A stretch of 64,000 bases of DNA, taken from positions 124,001 through 188,000 of the forward strand of contig JANQNQ010000014.1 of NCBI GenBank assembly GCA_028279515.1, read 5' to 3'. Positions 1 to 9,374 of this stretch are shown here, piece after piece. The notes below the pieces were generated by a model that saw nothing but the letters and a program-made list of their open reading frames with translations, did not search any database and was not told where the DNA came from. The position numbers and the translations under genes were made by a program. The DNA comes from Flavobacteriaceae bacterium (GTDB taxonomy: Bacteria; Bacteroidota; Bacteroidia; Flavobacteriales; Flavobacteriaceae). Numbering within the stretch: position 1 is the first letter of the stretch; each line of letters begins with the position of its first letter.

Positions 1-780
1 GTAGAATGACGTTCCGAAGCTTCTGTCCATGATCAACAACAACGCTGCTGATAATAGTACTGGGAACGAAACCACACCAATGATTGCAGTTACAAAGAAC
101 GCCCAGATGGTCAATGGCAAACGTGTCATTGACATCCCTTTGGTTCTTAAGTTTATTACAGTTACGATATAGTTTAGCGAACCTAATAGCGATGAAGCAA
201 TAAAGACTGCCATAGAGACCAACCATAAGGTCATACCCATACCAGAACCTGGCTGTGCTTGTGGCAAGGCACTAAGCGGTGGGTAGATGGTCCATCCTGC
301 AGAAGCAGCTCCTCCTTCAACAAATAAAGAAATCACCATGATCACACTTGATAAGAAGAACAACCAGTATGAGATCATATTCAACAGACCTGAAGCCATA
401 TCACGTGCACCAATCTGCAACGGAATCAACAGGTTACTAAACGTACCACTTAAACCAGCCGTCAATACAAAGAATACCATGATGGTTCCGTGAATGGTTA
501 CTAACGCCAAGTAGCGATCTGCCGTCATCACTCCTCCAGGAGCTCCCTCACCAAGAAGGATCTCATAGATTGTAAACGGCTCTTCTGGCCATGCCAATTG
601 CATACGGAAAAGCAACGACATTGCAATACCAATAGCACCCATGATCAAACCTGTAATAAGATATTGCTTAGCAATCATCTTATGGTCTTGGCTAAAGATG
701 TATTTGGTTACGAAAGTTTCTTTATGATGATGTCCGTGATCTTCTGCGTGTGCGTCGTGTGCGTGTGCTGTTGCTGACAT
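1..780 (-). CDS. coxA: cytochrome c oxidase subunit I (N-terminal part, runs off the window)
   Basis: This is the catalytic heme-copper subunit of an aa3-type oxidase, which reduces oxygen and pumps protons in the inner membrane. The window holds the first 260 codons; the active-site helices with CuB lie beyond the left edge. After a His-rich opening (HAHDAHAEDHGHHH, residues 6-19) come hydrophobic helices. One contains TIHGT with His97, the expected low-spin heme a ligand of helix II. ATG lies at 780 on the minus strand, 45 bp after coxB. It is last in the visible act-cox operon, the usual order in Flavobacteriaceae, where the oxidase forms a supercomplex with ACIII. Confidence 0.95.
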   Translation of the reverse strand, partial: MSATAHAHDAHAEDHGHHHKETFVTKYIFSQDHKMIAKQYLITGLIMGAIGIAMSLLFRMQLAWPEEPFTIYEILLGEGAPGGVMTADRYLALVTIHGTIMVFFVLTAGLSGTFSNLLIPLQIGARDMASGLLNMISYWLFFLSSVIMVISLFVEGGAASAGWTIYPPLSALPQAQPGSGMGMTLWLVSMAVFIASSLLGSLNYIVTVINLRTKGMSMTRLPLTIWAFFVTAIIGVVSFPVLLSAALLLIMDRSFGTSFY

Positions 781-825
781 ATCGATTCTATATTATTTTT
801 CTAAACTAATTTTCTTTTTCAAATT

Positions 826-1896
826 TTATTGTACGAGCGACTCTTTAAAGGTCTTTTGCTCTTTCATCCACTTGTTGAAATCTTCTTCGCTCTCAACGAT
901 GATCTTCATTTGCATGTTGTAATGCGACTGACCACAGATCTTGTTACACAACAAGATGTAATCGTATACGTATGGATCTAACGCGGCCTCGCCTTTTGCA
1001 ACTAGCTTTTTGCTTCTTTCTGCTCTAAGCTGGTTGATCTTTAGCACCTTCTTGACAACATCAGGATCCTGACGAATCTCTTCAGTGGTCTTTGTAGGTG
1101 TAAATGCAAACTGAGTGACCATACCAGGAACACAGTTCATCTGTGCTCTAAAGTGTGGCATATAGGCTGAGTGCAATACGTCTTGAGAACGCATCTTGAA
1201 TACTACTTCTCTGCCTACTGGTAAGTGTAATTCTGTAACAATAACATCATCGCTTCCATTAGGATCCGCTTCGTCCAATCCAAGGATGTTGGCTTTATCG
1301 ATATCAATCAATCGTACGTTAGCATCCCCAAGCGTGTTATCGGCTCCACCGTATCTTGCTTTCCAGTTAAACTGCTGCGCGTAAAGCTCAACTACCAATG
1401 GATCATCTTCGTAGTCCACATTCATGATGTTTGTCCAAGTATACAATCCGTAAAGGATCAATCCTGCTAAAACGATTACCGGGATGATGGTCCAGATAAA
1501 TTCTAGTTTATCATTGTCTGCGTAGAACAATGCCTTTCTTCCTTTAGCACCACGGTATTTGAACGCGAAGTAGTGCAACAACGCTTGTGTGATGGTCTGC
1601 ACGAAGAAGATGATCACAAATGAGATAACCATTAATTGATCATAATCTTTACCATGCTCAGAAGATGATTCTGGCAACAAAGTATCTCCCCACTTCCAGA
1701 AAGACACTATGGTAAGTACATAGATGAAAATCAGGAAACCTAGCATCAGGTATCCGTTCAAGTTATTATCAGCATCGTTTGCAACTTGAGAATTGCTTGA
1801 GTCTTTTCCTAATTGAGAAAGCTCAAAGATCTTTGCCATTTGCCAGATTGCAATTCCAACAAGTACTACTACAGCAAGTATTAAGAAACCAGTCAT
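826..1896 (-). CDS. coxB: cytochrome c oxidase subunit II
   Basis: Subunit II takes electrons from a c-type cytochrome through the binuclear CuA centre and passes them to subunit I. The 356-residue protein has a hydrophobic N-terminus, two further membrane helices around residues 50-150, then a periplasmic cupredoxin domain. CuA ligands are visible: His in DVLHSAYMP, and CNKICGQSHYNM near residues 316-327 (the C-x3-C-x3-H-x2-M pattern). The extra N-terminal helix and the acidic linker (NSSEHGKDY type sequence) make it longer than proteobacterial CoxB. It sits 37 bp downstream of actF and 45 bp before coxA, so the oxidase and ACIII are very probably cotranscribed. Confidence 0.95.
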   Translation of the reverse strand: MTGFLILAVVVLVGIAIWQMAKIFELSQLGKDSSNSQVANDADNNLNGYLMLGFLIFIYVLTIVSFWKWGDTLLPESSSEHGKDYDQLMVISFVIIFFVQTITQALLHYFAFKYRGAKGRKALFYADNDKLEFIWTIIPVIVLAGLILYGLYTWTNIMNVDYEDDPLVVELYAQQFNWKARYGGADNTLGDANVRLIDIDKANILGLDEADPNGSDDVIVTELHLPVGREVVFKMRSQDVLHSAYMPHFRAQMNCVPGMVTQFAFTPTKTTEEIRQDPDVVKKVLKINQLRAERSKKLVAKGEAALDPYVYDYILLCNKICGQSHYNMQMKIIVESEEDFNKWMKEQKTFKESLVQ

Positions 1897-1933
1897 TGTC
1901 TTATATTCTCTTTACTTTAATATTCTTTATTTA

Positions 1934-3268
1934 TTAATAATGGAAATGCTTACTTTCTTCGATATAAGGATCTCCTTTGGCCAATAATGGCGCTTTGGTC
2001 AAACTGCTGAACACTATAAAGATGAACAGTCCTAAGAAGAAGCAAAGTGCTCCTACTTCTGCCGTACCGATGAACCATTGGTCACCTACGGTAGCTGGCA
2101 TGATCATGTTAAAGATGTCAATATAATGTCCGAATAGAATCACAATACCAGCCATTACCACAAACCAGTTGATACGCTTGTAGTCACTGTTCATCAACAA
2201 CAATAGTGGGAAGATGAAGTTCATGGCTAGCATGCCGAAGAATGGCAATTTGTAATCTTCGATTCTTGTCACAAAGTATGTTACTTCTTCAGGGATGTTA
2301 GAATACCAGATCAGCATGAATTGTGAAAACCATAGGTAGGTCCAAAAAATACTGATCGCAAACATGAACTTGGCCAAGTCATGAATGTGGCTATCGTTTA
2401 CAAAATCTAAATATCCTTTTGATTTCAAATAGATCGATATCAACGCGATGGTTGTGATTCCTGATACAAACAAGCTTGCAAACACATACCATCCAAATAG
2501 CGTACTAAACCAGTGGTGGTCTACAGACATGATCCAATCCCAAGACATCATTGATTCTGATATTAGGAAGAACACCAAGAAGGCTGCAGAAATTCTGAAG
2601 TTCTTTTTATGGTTCGATACATCGCTTGCCTCATCTTGTGCCAATGAGAACTTTCTTGAGAAATAACGATATGCATTCCATCCTAAGATATAGATAGCTG
2701 CTCTGATCAACCAGAATGGTACATTTAAGTAACCGCTCTTTCCAACGGTTAGTTTGTCATAATTTGGACTGGTTGGATCTTGCAATGAAGCATCCATCCA
2801 GTGGAATAAGTGATTAAAATGGAATCCTGAAAGTGCCAATAAGATGAACATGATCACCGTACCAGGTAATAGGTACGAGGTTATTCCTTCCATTACTCTA
2901 TATAATACCGGAGACCATCCTGCTTGTGCGGCACGCTGAATGGCATAGAACGCCAACACTCCGAGCGAAATCATAAAGAAGAAAAACGCTGCTACATACA
3001 ATGCTGCCCAAGGCTTGTTGTGCAACTGCCCCAAAACGTGCTCTGCATGCTTATCGGCATCTGCTGCATCGTGACCTCCGCCGTGTGCATCCTGCATGGT
3101 TGCTGTAGCTTCCCCATGACCTCCGCCATGATGATCATCATGCGCTAACATTTCCTTTACTTCTTCAACCGAATGAGGGGTTGTAAAATACCCATATCCA
3201 AAGAGAAGGGCTCCTACCGCAATCAATACGAATGAAAATAGCCTTAATTTACTTGAAAACGTATACAT
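1934..3268 (-). CDS. actF: ACIII quinol:cytochrome c oxidoreductase membrane subunit ActF
   Basis: This is a polytopic membrane subunit of alternative complex III, related to ActC/NrfD but smaller (444 residues, about ten hydrophobic helices). A His- and Asp-rich periplasmic insert near residues 38-80 (DDHHGGGHGEATA and DAHGGGHDAADADKHAEH) follows the first helix and could bind metal, although that is only inference. The position between actE and coxB is the standard gene order. In the family it packs against ActC in the membrane and does not carry hemes or Fe-S clusters; none of their motifs are present here. Confidence 0.9.
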   Translation of the reverse strand: MYTFSSKLRLFSFVLIAVGALLFGYGYFTTPHSVEEVKEMLAHDDHHGGGHGEATATMQDAHGGGHDAADADKHAEHVLGQLHNKPWAALYVAAFFFFMISLGVLAFYAIQRAAQAGWSPVLYRVMEGITSYLLPGTVIMFILLALSGFHFNHLFHWMDASLQDPTSPNYDKLTVGKSGYLNVPFWLIRAAIYILGWNAYRYFSRKFSLAQDEASDVSNHKKNFRISAAFLVFFLISESMMSWDWIMSVDHHWFSTLFGWYVFASLFVSGITTIALISIYLKSKGYLDFVNDSHIHDLAKFMFAISIFWTYLWFSQFMLIWYSNIPEEVTYFVTRIEDYKLPFFGMLAMNFIFPLLLLMNSDYKRINWFVVMAGIVILFGHYIDIFNMIMPATVGDQWFIGTAEVGALCFFLGLFIFIVFSSLTKAPLLAKGDPYIEESKHFHY

Positions 3269-3296
3269 ATCTAAACTATATCTTCTTTATAATCTT

Positions 3297-3860
3297 TTAC
3301 TTTAACTCAGATTTAAGCTTCATTACATACTCTGTAACTTGCCAACGTTCTTTGTCGTTTAACTGACCTGCATGCGACCCCATCGAATTTCTTCCGTAGT
3401 AGATCACGTGATACACACTACCTTCGGTAATGGCTCTTGCTGCTTCGTCATATCTTGGCACCCCTAAGAATTTCTCTCTTTTCACCAACGTACCTTGTCC
3501 GTCACCTTTTTTACCGTGGCAGATGGCACAATAGATATCGTACAATTCTTTTCCTTTTTCAAGGTTCTCAGCAGATGCAATAGAGTCTAACGGACTTGTT
3601 AAACCTGCCTTGGCTGCATTGTACCCTTCTTCAGTGTTTTCGTAGTCATACGGCTGCCATCCTCTGGCGATAGTACCCTCTGCTGGAAGTTGCGCCTCAA
3701 CCCCGTTTCTAAACGCGCTAGATTCGGCGTAGGTCTCATACCCTACAGATTCGTACATGTTAGGAAAATATTGGTAGTTTGGTGTCGAATCGTTGAAACA
3801 AGAGGTCATTACCATAGCGGCGATTCCTGCAACAATTCCTATTTTCACAAAGCTCTTCAT
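3297..3860 (-). CDS. actE: ACIII monoheme cytochrome c lipoprotein ActE
   Basis: A 187-residue periplasmic cytochrome c subunit of alternative complex III. It begins with a lipoprotein signal (lipobox VMTSC, Cys21), so it should be anchored by an acylated cysteine. One CAICH heme-binding motif lies in the second half, and the distal Met is probably in the GRNSMGSH segment. It accepts electrons from the ActA/ActB chain and hands them toward CuA. ATG is at 3860, 10 bp after actD. Confidence 0.93.
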   Translation of the reverse strand: MKSFVKIGIVAGIAAMVMTSCFNDSTPNYQYFPNMYESVGYETYAESSAFRNGVEAQLPAEGTIARGWQPYDYENTEEGYNAAKAGLTSPLDSIASAENLEKGKELYDIYCAICHGKKGDGQGTLVKREKFLGVPRYDEAARAITEGSVYHVIYYGRNSMGSHAGQLNDKERWQVTEYVMKLKSELK

Positions 3861-3870
3861 ATCTATATTC

Positions 3871-4395
3871 TTAGTGCTTTTCTTCTACTTTAAGTTCAAT
3901 GGCTCCCGTTTCTTGCAGCAATGACGTCAATTCGCTTTCATTGCCATGAATCGCTACCTCCATCAAAAAGTGATCATCGGTTGTGCGAACATCTGGGTTC
4001 TCGGCTTTCTTGAATGGCCACATTCTACTTCTTAGGTAAAAAGTGATTACCATCAAGTGAGCTGCAAAGAATACCGTAAGCTCAAACATGATCGGAACAA
4101 ATGCCGGCATGTTCTCCAAATAGCTAAAACTTGGCTTACCGCCGATGTTTTGAGGCCAATCTTGGATCATGATGAAGTTCATCATAACGACGGCAACAGT
4201 AAGACCAATACATCCATAGATAAAGGACATGATCGCGATTCTGGTTGGTTCAAGACCCATGGCCTTGTCTAGACCGTGTACCGGAAACGGTGTGTAAATC
4301 TCTTCGATATGATGCTTTTCTGCACGTACCTTTTTTACGGCATTTAGCAGCACATCATCATCATTGTAAAATGCTTGAATAACTTTCTCTGCCAT
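3871..4395 (-). CDS. actD: ACIII subunit ActD (DUF3341)
   Basis: A 174-residue membrane subunit of alternative complex III. The N-terminal cytoplasmic part contains the family hallmark EEIYTPFPVHGLD (about residues 32-44), followed by two transmembrane helices around residues 57-80 and 100-122 and a short acidic tail. It has no cofactor motif, and its role in the family is structural. The gene starts 2 bp after the actC stop, so translation is probably coupled. Confidence 0.92.
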   Translation of the reverse strand: MAEKVIQAFYNDDDVLLNAVKKVRAEKHHIEEIYTPFPVHGLDKAMGLEPTRIAIMSFIYGCIGLTVAVVMMNFIMIQDWPQNIGGKPSFSYLENMPAFVPIMFELTVFFAAHLMVITFYLRSRMWPFKKAENPDVRTTDDHFLMEVAIHGNESELTSLLQETGAIELKVEEKH

Positions 4396-4397
4396 GA

Positions 4398-6152
4398 TTA
4401 CCCTTTATTTATTAGTTGTTTGGCTTGGCCAGCCCAATCATCTCTTTGTGCTCTACCTGGGAATGATCCAGTGATCGAATCCAACAGGTTGTATTCTTTC
4501 TCGGTCATCTTACTAACCTGAAGGAATGTATAGATTCCGATTTGGTTAAGTGTTTCTTCCATTTTAGGACCGATGCCGTTTACCTTTTTCAGGTCGTCTG
4601 CCTGCATGGTATCCTTATCAAAGGTTCCAAGTGCATCTAGTAGACTTCCTGTAAGTTCTTTTTTATCTTCTTCGGAAGGTGCAGCGGCTTCTACTGTTTC
4701 AGTTGAAGCACTAGCGGCTACTTGACCTCCAGAAGTTCTTTCGTCAGCTCCTGTACCAACTAGACTTTGTCCTGAATCACGAAGATTCTTGTAACGTTGT
4801 CCAGATGACTTTAAGATCGTCTTTACTTCCGCTTGAGCGATCACAGGGAATGTTCTAGCATATAGTAAGAACAATACGAAGAAGAATCCGATGGTTCCGA
4901 TGAAGATCCCGATGTCTACAAAGGTTGGTGAGAACATTGTCCATGAAGATGGAAGGTAATCACGGTGCAATGAAGTCACGATGATCACAAAACGCTCAAA
5001 CCACATTCCGATGTTTACAACGATCGAGATTATGAATGAGAACATGATACTAGTTCTTAGTTTCTTGAACCACATGAACTGTGGTGAGAACACGTTACAG
5101 GTCATCATCGCCCAGTACGCCCAAGCGTAAGGTCCTGTTGCTCTGTTTAAGAACGCGTATTGCTCATATTCTACTCCTGAGTACCATGCAATGAATAACT
5201 CAGTGATATATGCACACCCTACAATCGAACCTGTAATCATGATTACGATGTTCATCAATTCGATATGCTGTACGGTGATATAGTCTTCAAGGCTTACTAC
5301 TTTTCTCATAATGATCAGTAGTGTGTTTACCATCGCAAATCCTGAGAAGATCGCCCCTGCAACAAAGTATGGAGGGAAGATGGTGGTGTGCCAACCTGGG
5401 ATTACCGAGGTGGCGAAGTCAAATGATACAATCGTGTGTACCGAAAGTACCAGTGGTGTTGCCAAACCAGCCAGTACCAAAGAAACTTCTTCGAAACGTT
5501 GCCAGTCTTTTGCTCTACCAGACCATCCAAAACTTAGGATGCTATATACTCTTTTTTGGAATGGCTTGATCGCACGGTCACGAATCATTGCGAAATCAGG
5601 AAGCAATCCTGTCCACCAGAACACTAACGAAACCGAAAGGTAGGTAGAGATCGCAAATACGTCCCAAAGAAGTGGTGAGTTAAAGTTTACCCAAAGTGAA
5701 CCAAATTGGTTTGGAATCGGAAGTACCCAGTATCCAAGCCACGGACGTCCCATGTGAATGATCGGAAATAAACCTGCCTGAACAACCGAAAAGATGGTCA
5801 TCGCCTCTGCAGAACGGTTAATCGCCATTCTCCATTTCTGACGGAATAATAAAAGTACTGCGGATATCAGGGTTCCTGCGTGACCAATACCAACCCACCA
5901 AACGAAGTTAGTAATGTCCCAGGCCCAACCAACGGTCTTGTTCAATCCCCACGTACCGATTCCTGTTGAAATCGTATAAATAATACATCCCAATCCCCAA
6001 AGAAAAGCCACCAAGGCGATAGAAAATACTATCCACCATTGCTTATTGGCTCTTCCTTCTACAGGAGCGGCAACGTCTACCGTAACATCGTGGTAGCTCT
6101 TCTCTCCAAGTACTAAGGGTTTTCTTATAGGTGCTTCGTAATGCGACGCCAT
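4398..6152 (-). CDS. actC: ACIII quinol-binding membrane subunit ActC (NrfD/PsrC family) with extra C-terminal helix-hairpin-helix-like domain
   Basis: The main membrane subunit of alternative complex III, of the NrfD/PsrC family, which binds quinol and may take part in proton translocation. Roughly ten hydrophobic helices fill residues 40-460. After the last helix comes a low-complexity Ala/Ser/Glu linker (about 485-520). It leads to a soluble domain at about 527-584 with KKVNGIGPKMEETLNQIGIY, the signature of a helix-hairpin-helix fold as in small ribosomal-protein-like/RadC-like domains. ActC proteins normally end near the last helix, so this tail (cytoplasmic by inference) is unusual. Automated names such as polysulfide reductase would be misleading here. 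Confidence 0.93.
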   Translation of the reverse strand: MASHYEAPIRKPLVLGEKSYHDVTVDVAAPVEGRANKQWWIVFSIALVAFLWGLGCIIYTISTGIGTWGLNKTVGWAWDITNFVWWVGIGHAGTLISAVLLLFRQKWRMAINRSAEAMTIFSVVQAGLFPIIHMGRPWLGYWVLPIPNQFGSLWVNFNSPLLWDVFAISTYLSVSLVFWWTGLLPDFAMIRDRAIKPFQKRVYSILSFGWSGRAKDWQRFEEVSLVLAGLATPLVLSVHTIVSFDFATSVIPGWHTTIFPPYFVAGAIFSGFAMVNTLLIIMRKVVSLEDYITVQHIELMNIVIMITGSIVGCAYITELFIAWYSGVEYEQYAFLNRATGPYAWAYWAMMTCNVFSPQFMWFKKLRTSIMFSFIISIVVNIGMWFERFVIIVTSLHRDYLPSSWTMFSPTFVDIGIFIGTIGFFFVLFLLYARTFPVIAQAEVKTILKSSGQRYKNLRDSGQSLVGTGADERTSGGQVAASASTETVEAAAPSEEDKKELTGSLLDALGTFDKDTMQADDLKKVNGIGPKMEETLNQIGIYTFLQVSKMTEKEYNLLDSITGSFPGRAQRDDWAGQAKQLINKG

Positions 6153-6188
6153 AATCCTTTTATAATTGTTTCTTAATTAGTTGTTTAT

Positions 6189-9100
6189 TTATGCTTCTTT
6201 CGTATTTCTCACCTTCACTTGGTAAATCACATTAGGCTCTGTACCTACGTGCTCCAATAAGTGATACATACGGTCGCCGTGCTTTAATTCAGCGATCTTA
6301 CTCTTCTTGTCATTGATGTCTCCAAAGACCATTGCTCCGCTTCCACAAGCTGCAGAACAGGCTGTCTTGAATTCACCATCCTTAATTTCTCTACCTTCTC
6401 TCTTGGCATCAAGAATGGTCTTCTGCGTCATTTGGATACACATAGAACATTTCTCCATCACCCCTCTAGAACGAACCACTACGTCTGGATTCAATACCAT
6501 ACGACCTAGATCATCATTCATGTGGTAGTCGAACTCGTCATTTTGGTTGTACAAGAACCAGTTGAAACGACGTACTTTATACGGACAGTTGTTAGCACAG
6601 TATCTGGTACCTACACAACGGTTGTACGCCATGTGGTTTTGACCTTGACGTCCGTGTGAAGTTGCCGCAACTGGACAAACTGTTTCACAAGGAGCGTGAT
6701 TACAGTGCTGACACATTACTGGTTGGAATGCCACTTGTGGGTTCGCTGCTGGATCTTCCATTTCGCCAAACTCACTCATTGAGCTTCCAACTCCTGAAAT
6801 GTTATCTTTTTTCTCGTTATCACCTTCAAAGGTGTCTTGAGAAGAGTAGTATCTATCAATACGCAACCAGTGCATATCGCGTGATCTTCTCACTTCTGAC
6901 TTACCAACTACTGGCACGTTGTTTTCAGCATGACATGCAACTACACATGCACCACAACCTGTACAAGCATTTAAGTCAATAGAAAGGTTGAAGTGATGTC
7001 CGATCGAACGATCAAACGAATCCCAAAGGTCGGCCTCTGGTGAAGTAGCTGCAATCATCTCATGGTCTTTAGACACATGAGGCATCTCGTTCCAATATTT
7101 TGCATCTTGAGTATTGAAGATCTCCAAGGTCGTTTCCTTTACGATATCCCCTCTACCCATTAAGGTATTGTGAAGCTGCACGCACGCAAACTCGTGCTCT
7201 CCTGCAGCTGCAGATAATTCTACATTTTGAACGTTGTTGAAATCATTGTAGAATGCATAAGCATTTACTCCTGTCTGCATCTCTGACTTCATACCGGCTT
7301 TTTTACCGTATCCTAGCGCCAAACCAACAGTTCCAGATGCTTGTCCTGGCTGAATCAATACTGGCACTTTCAAAGTAACACCGTTTACAGTAACATTAGC
7401 ATAGTTACCGTTAAGACCACCGTTGGCTACATTCCAGTTTTTGAACTTTCCTTCGGCATCAGCCTTCGAAATGGTCAAGTAGTTATCCCAAGTTGTTCTT
7501 GTAATTGGATCTGGGAATTCTTGCAACCATGGGTTGTTGGCCTGTTGCCCGTCTCCCATACCGATCTTAGTATATAGTACAAGCTCCATTCCGCTAGAAG
7601 TGCTTCTAGCCAATGCATTGGCTTGTGAAACTGCATCCGTTACTTGTGGATTCACAGTTGTATCTTCTTCAATCAAATCTTCAGCTGGTGCTTCCGAAGC
7701 TGCAGGTCCTGCAGCAATCGCTGCTGCCGTATCAGCCATTGTCGGTGCACTCGATGATGCTTTGAATACGCCATCATGCAATGCTTGACCCCAAGAGCTT
7801 CCACCTAAAACATCAGCAGTCCAAGCTGCTTTGATGTAATCGTGATACGTTTCGTCACTTCCTGTCCACTTTAACAAAGCTTCCTGGAACTGTCTAGTAT
7901 CAAACAACGGACGAATCGCCGGTTGCATCAAGCTGTAATTTCCTTTTTTCATTTCGGCATCACCCCAAGACTCTAAGTAATGAGGAGCTGCTGCAATGAA
8001 TTGTGCCGCCCGAGCCGTTTCGTCTTCTTTCATCGAGAAGACCACAGAAAGATCAAGACCTTTCATCGCCTCAGCAAACTCAGCACCGTTTGACAATGTA
8101 TACACAGGATTTACACCTGCAGTAATCACACCACCAATACGTCCTGCCTTCATATCAGCTACCAACTTGGCAACTTCAGCATTATTTCCTTGACGTGTTA
8201 GAAGCGGAGCACCCACATCCATCACCTCACTTTTCAATGATTCATTGATCGCTAATGCAACCGCTTGCGCGTTTACATCGTTGATTCCGGTAACAACTAC
8301 CGCTTTGCTTCCAGCAGCTTTCAATTGCTTTACAGCACCATCAACAGCTGCCTGTACATTTTCAGAAAGGCTTCCGGCAACTGACTTTCCAGCAACACCT
8401 GCATAGATCTTCGCTAGCGCTACCTTTTGCTCTGAAGGAGTCAATGGCACACGCTTATCGGCATTTGCACCAGACAAGGTCATATTCGATTCGAACTGGA
8501 TGTGACGCGACATTTTTCCTTTGGCAGGAATACGTCCTTGAGCGTAACCACTGTCGAATCCTCCGCCTTGCCAATCTCCTAAGAAATCAGCGCCAACTGA
8601 CACAATCACTTCCGCTTTAGCGAAATCATAATCAGCCATTCCTCTTTCACCGTACTTTGCTTCGAAAGCATCTAGTGCGGCAGATTCTGAAACTGCATCA
8701 TACTGTACGTGACGTACATTATTATATTTAGCTTTGAATGCTTCTACCAACTTAGCAGTCGACGGACTCGCAAAAGTCTGTGTCAATAAAACTACTGGTT
8801 TTGAAGCCGCATTTAAGCGATCTAACGTATTGGTTACTTTAGCATCTAAGGTCTTCCAATCAGTTGCCTCTCCATTTTCTCTAGGACCTTGAACACGTAA
8901 GCTATCGTACAAAGAAAGCACAGACGCTTGAACACGTGCATTTGCACCACCGTTCACAGCTGCATCTGTATTGTTCTCGATTTTAATAGGACGACCCTCT
9001 CTTGTCTTCACCAAGATGCTAGCGAAATCATATCCATCAGCAATCGTTGTTGCATAGTAGTTTGCCACCCCAGGACGAATTTGTTCTGGTTGCACTACGT

Positions 9101-9341
9101 AAGGAATTGATTTGATCACCGGACCTTCACAGGCCGCCAATGAAGCAGCAGCTGTACTGAATCCAACATACTTAAGGAAGTCACGACGAGTAGTCGAAGA
9201 GTTCTCTAGGTTTTCTTTATCTCCTAAGAAATCGTCCACCGGAATTTCTTCTACAAACTCGTTCTGTCTTAGCGTCTCAACAATAGGGCTATTGTTATCT
9301 AGCTCCTCAACACTTTTCCAGTATTTCTTGTTTGATGCCAT
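6189..9341 (-). CDS. actB: ACIII iron-sulfur subunit ActB (Tat-exported, molybdopterin-oxidoreductase-like)
   Basis: A 1050-residue periplasmic subunit. The N-terminal part resembles molybdopterin oxidoreductases but is not expected to hold molybdenum. The C-terminal part is a ferredoxin-like iron-sulfur domain. A twin-arginine signal (TTRRDFLKYVGFSTAAASLA) starts near residue 51 and ends in a lipobox-like LAAC, so a lipid anchor is likely. Cysteine motifs appear at about 787 (ACTGCGACVVACH), 875 (CQHCNHAPCETVCP), 913 (RCVGTRYCANNCPYK) and 965 (KCSMCIQM). In the Flavobacterium johnsoniae ACIII structure this subunit carries one [3Fe-4S] and one [4Fe-4S] cluster. It lies 33 bp after actA. Confidence 0.95.
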   Translation of the reverse strand: MASNKKYWKSVEELDNNSPIVETLRQNEFVEEIPVDDFLGDKENLENSSTTRRDFLKYVGFSTAAASLAACEGPVIKSIPYVVQPEQIRPGVANYYATTIADGYDFASILVKTREGRPIKIENNTDAAVNGGANARVQASVLSLYDSLRVQGPRENGEATDWKTLDAKVTNTLDRLNAASKPVVLLTQTFASPSTAKLVEAFKAKYNNVRHVQYDAVSESAALDAFEAKYGERGMADYDFAKAEVIVSVGADFLGDWQGGGFDSGYAQGRIPAKGKMSRHIQFESNMTLSGANADKRVPLTPSEQKVALAKIYAGVAGKSVAGSLSENVQAAVDGAVKQLKAAGSKAVVVTGINDVNAQAVALAINESLKSEVMDVGAPLLTRQGNNAEVAKLVADMKAGRIGGVITAGVNPVYTLSNGAEFAEAMKGLDLSVVFSMKEDETARAAQFIAAAPHYLESWGDAEMKKGNYSLMQPAIRPLFDTRQFQEALLKWTGSDETYHDYIKAAWTADVLGGSSWGQALHDGVFKASSSAPTMADTAAAIAAGPAASEAPAEDLIEEDTTVNPQVTDAVSQANALARSTSSGMELVLYTKIGMGDGQQANNPWLQEFPDPITRTTWDNYLTISKADAEGKFKNWNVANGGLNGNYANVTVNGVTLKVPVLIQPGQASGTVGLALGYGKKAGMKSEMQTGVNAYAFYNDFNNVQNVELSAAAGEHEFACVQLHNTLMGRGDIVKETTLEIFNTQDAKYWNEMPHVSKDHEMIAATSPEADLWDSFDRSIGHHFNLSIDLNACTGCGACVVACHAENNVPVVGKSEVRRSRDMHWLRIDRYYSSQDTFEGDNEKKDNISGVGSSMSEFGEMEDPAANPQVAFQPVMCQHCNHAPCETVCPVAATSHGRQGQNHMAYNRCVGTRYCANNCPYKVRRFNWFLYNQNDEFDYHMNDDLGRMVLNPDVVVRSRGVMEKCSMCIQMTQKTILDAKREGREIKDGEFKTACSAACGSGAMVFGDINDKKSKIAELKHGDRMYHLLEHVGTEPNVIYQVKVRNTKEA

Positions 9342-9374
9342 GTTATATATAAAATTAGCTTCTTAATGAATTGA

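Noticed and set aside
4398..6152. ActC as polysulfide reductase
   Set aside because: Only the membrane-anchor fold is shared; the full actABCDEF order shows ACIII.
6189..9341. ActB as an active molybdenum oxidoreductase
   Set aside because: Its operon context and C-terminal Fe-S organisation are those of ACIII, where this subunit has no molybdopterin.
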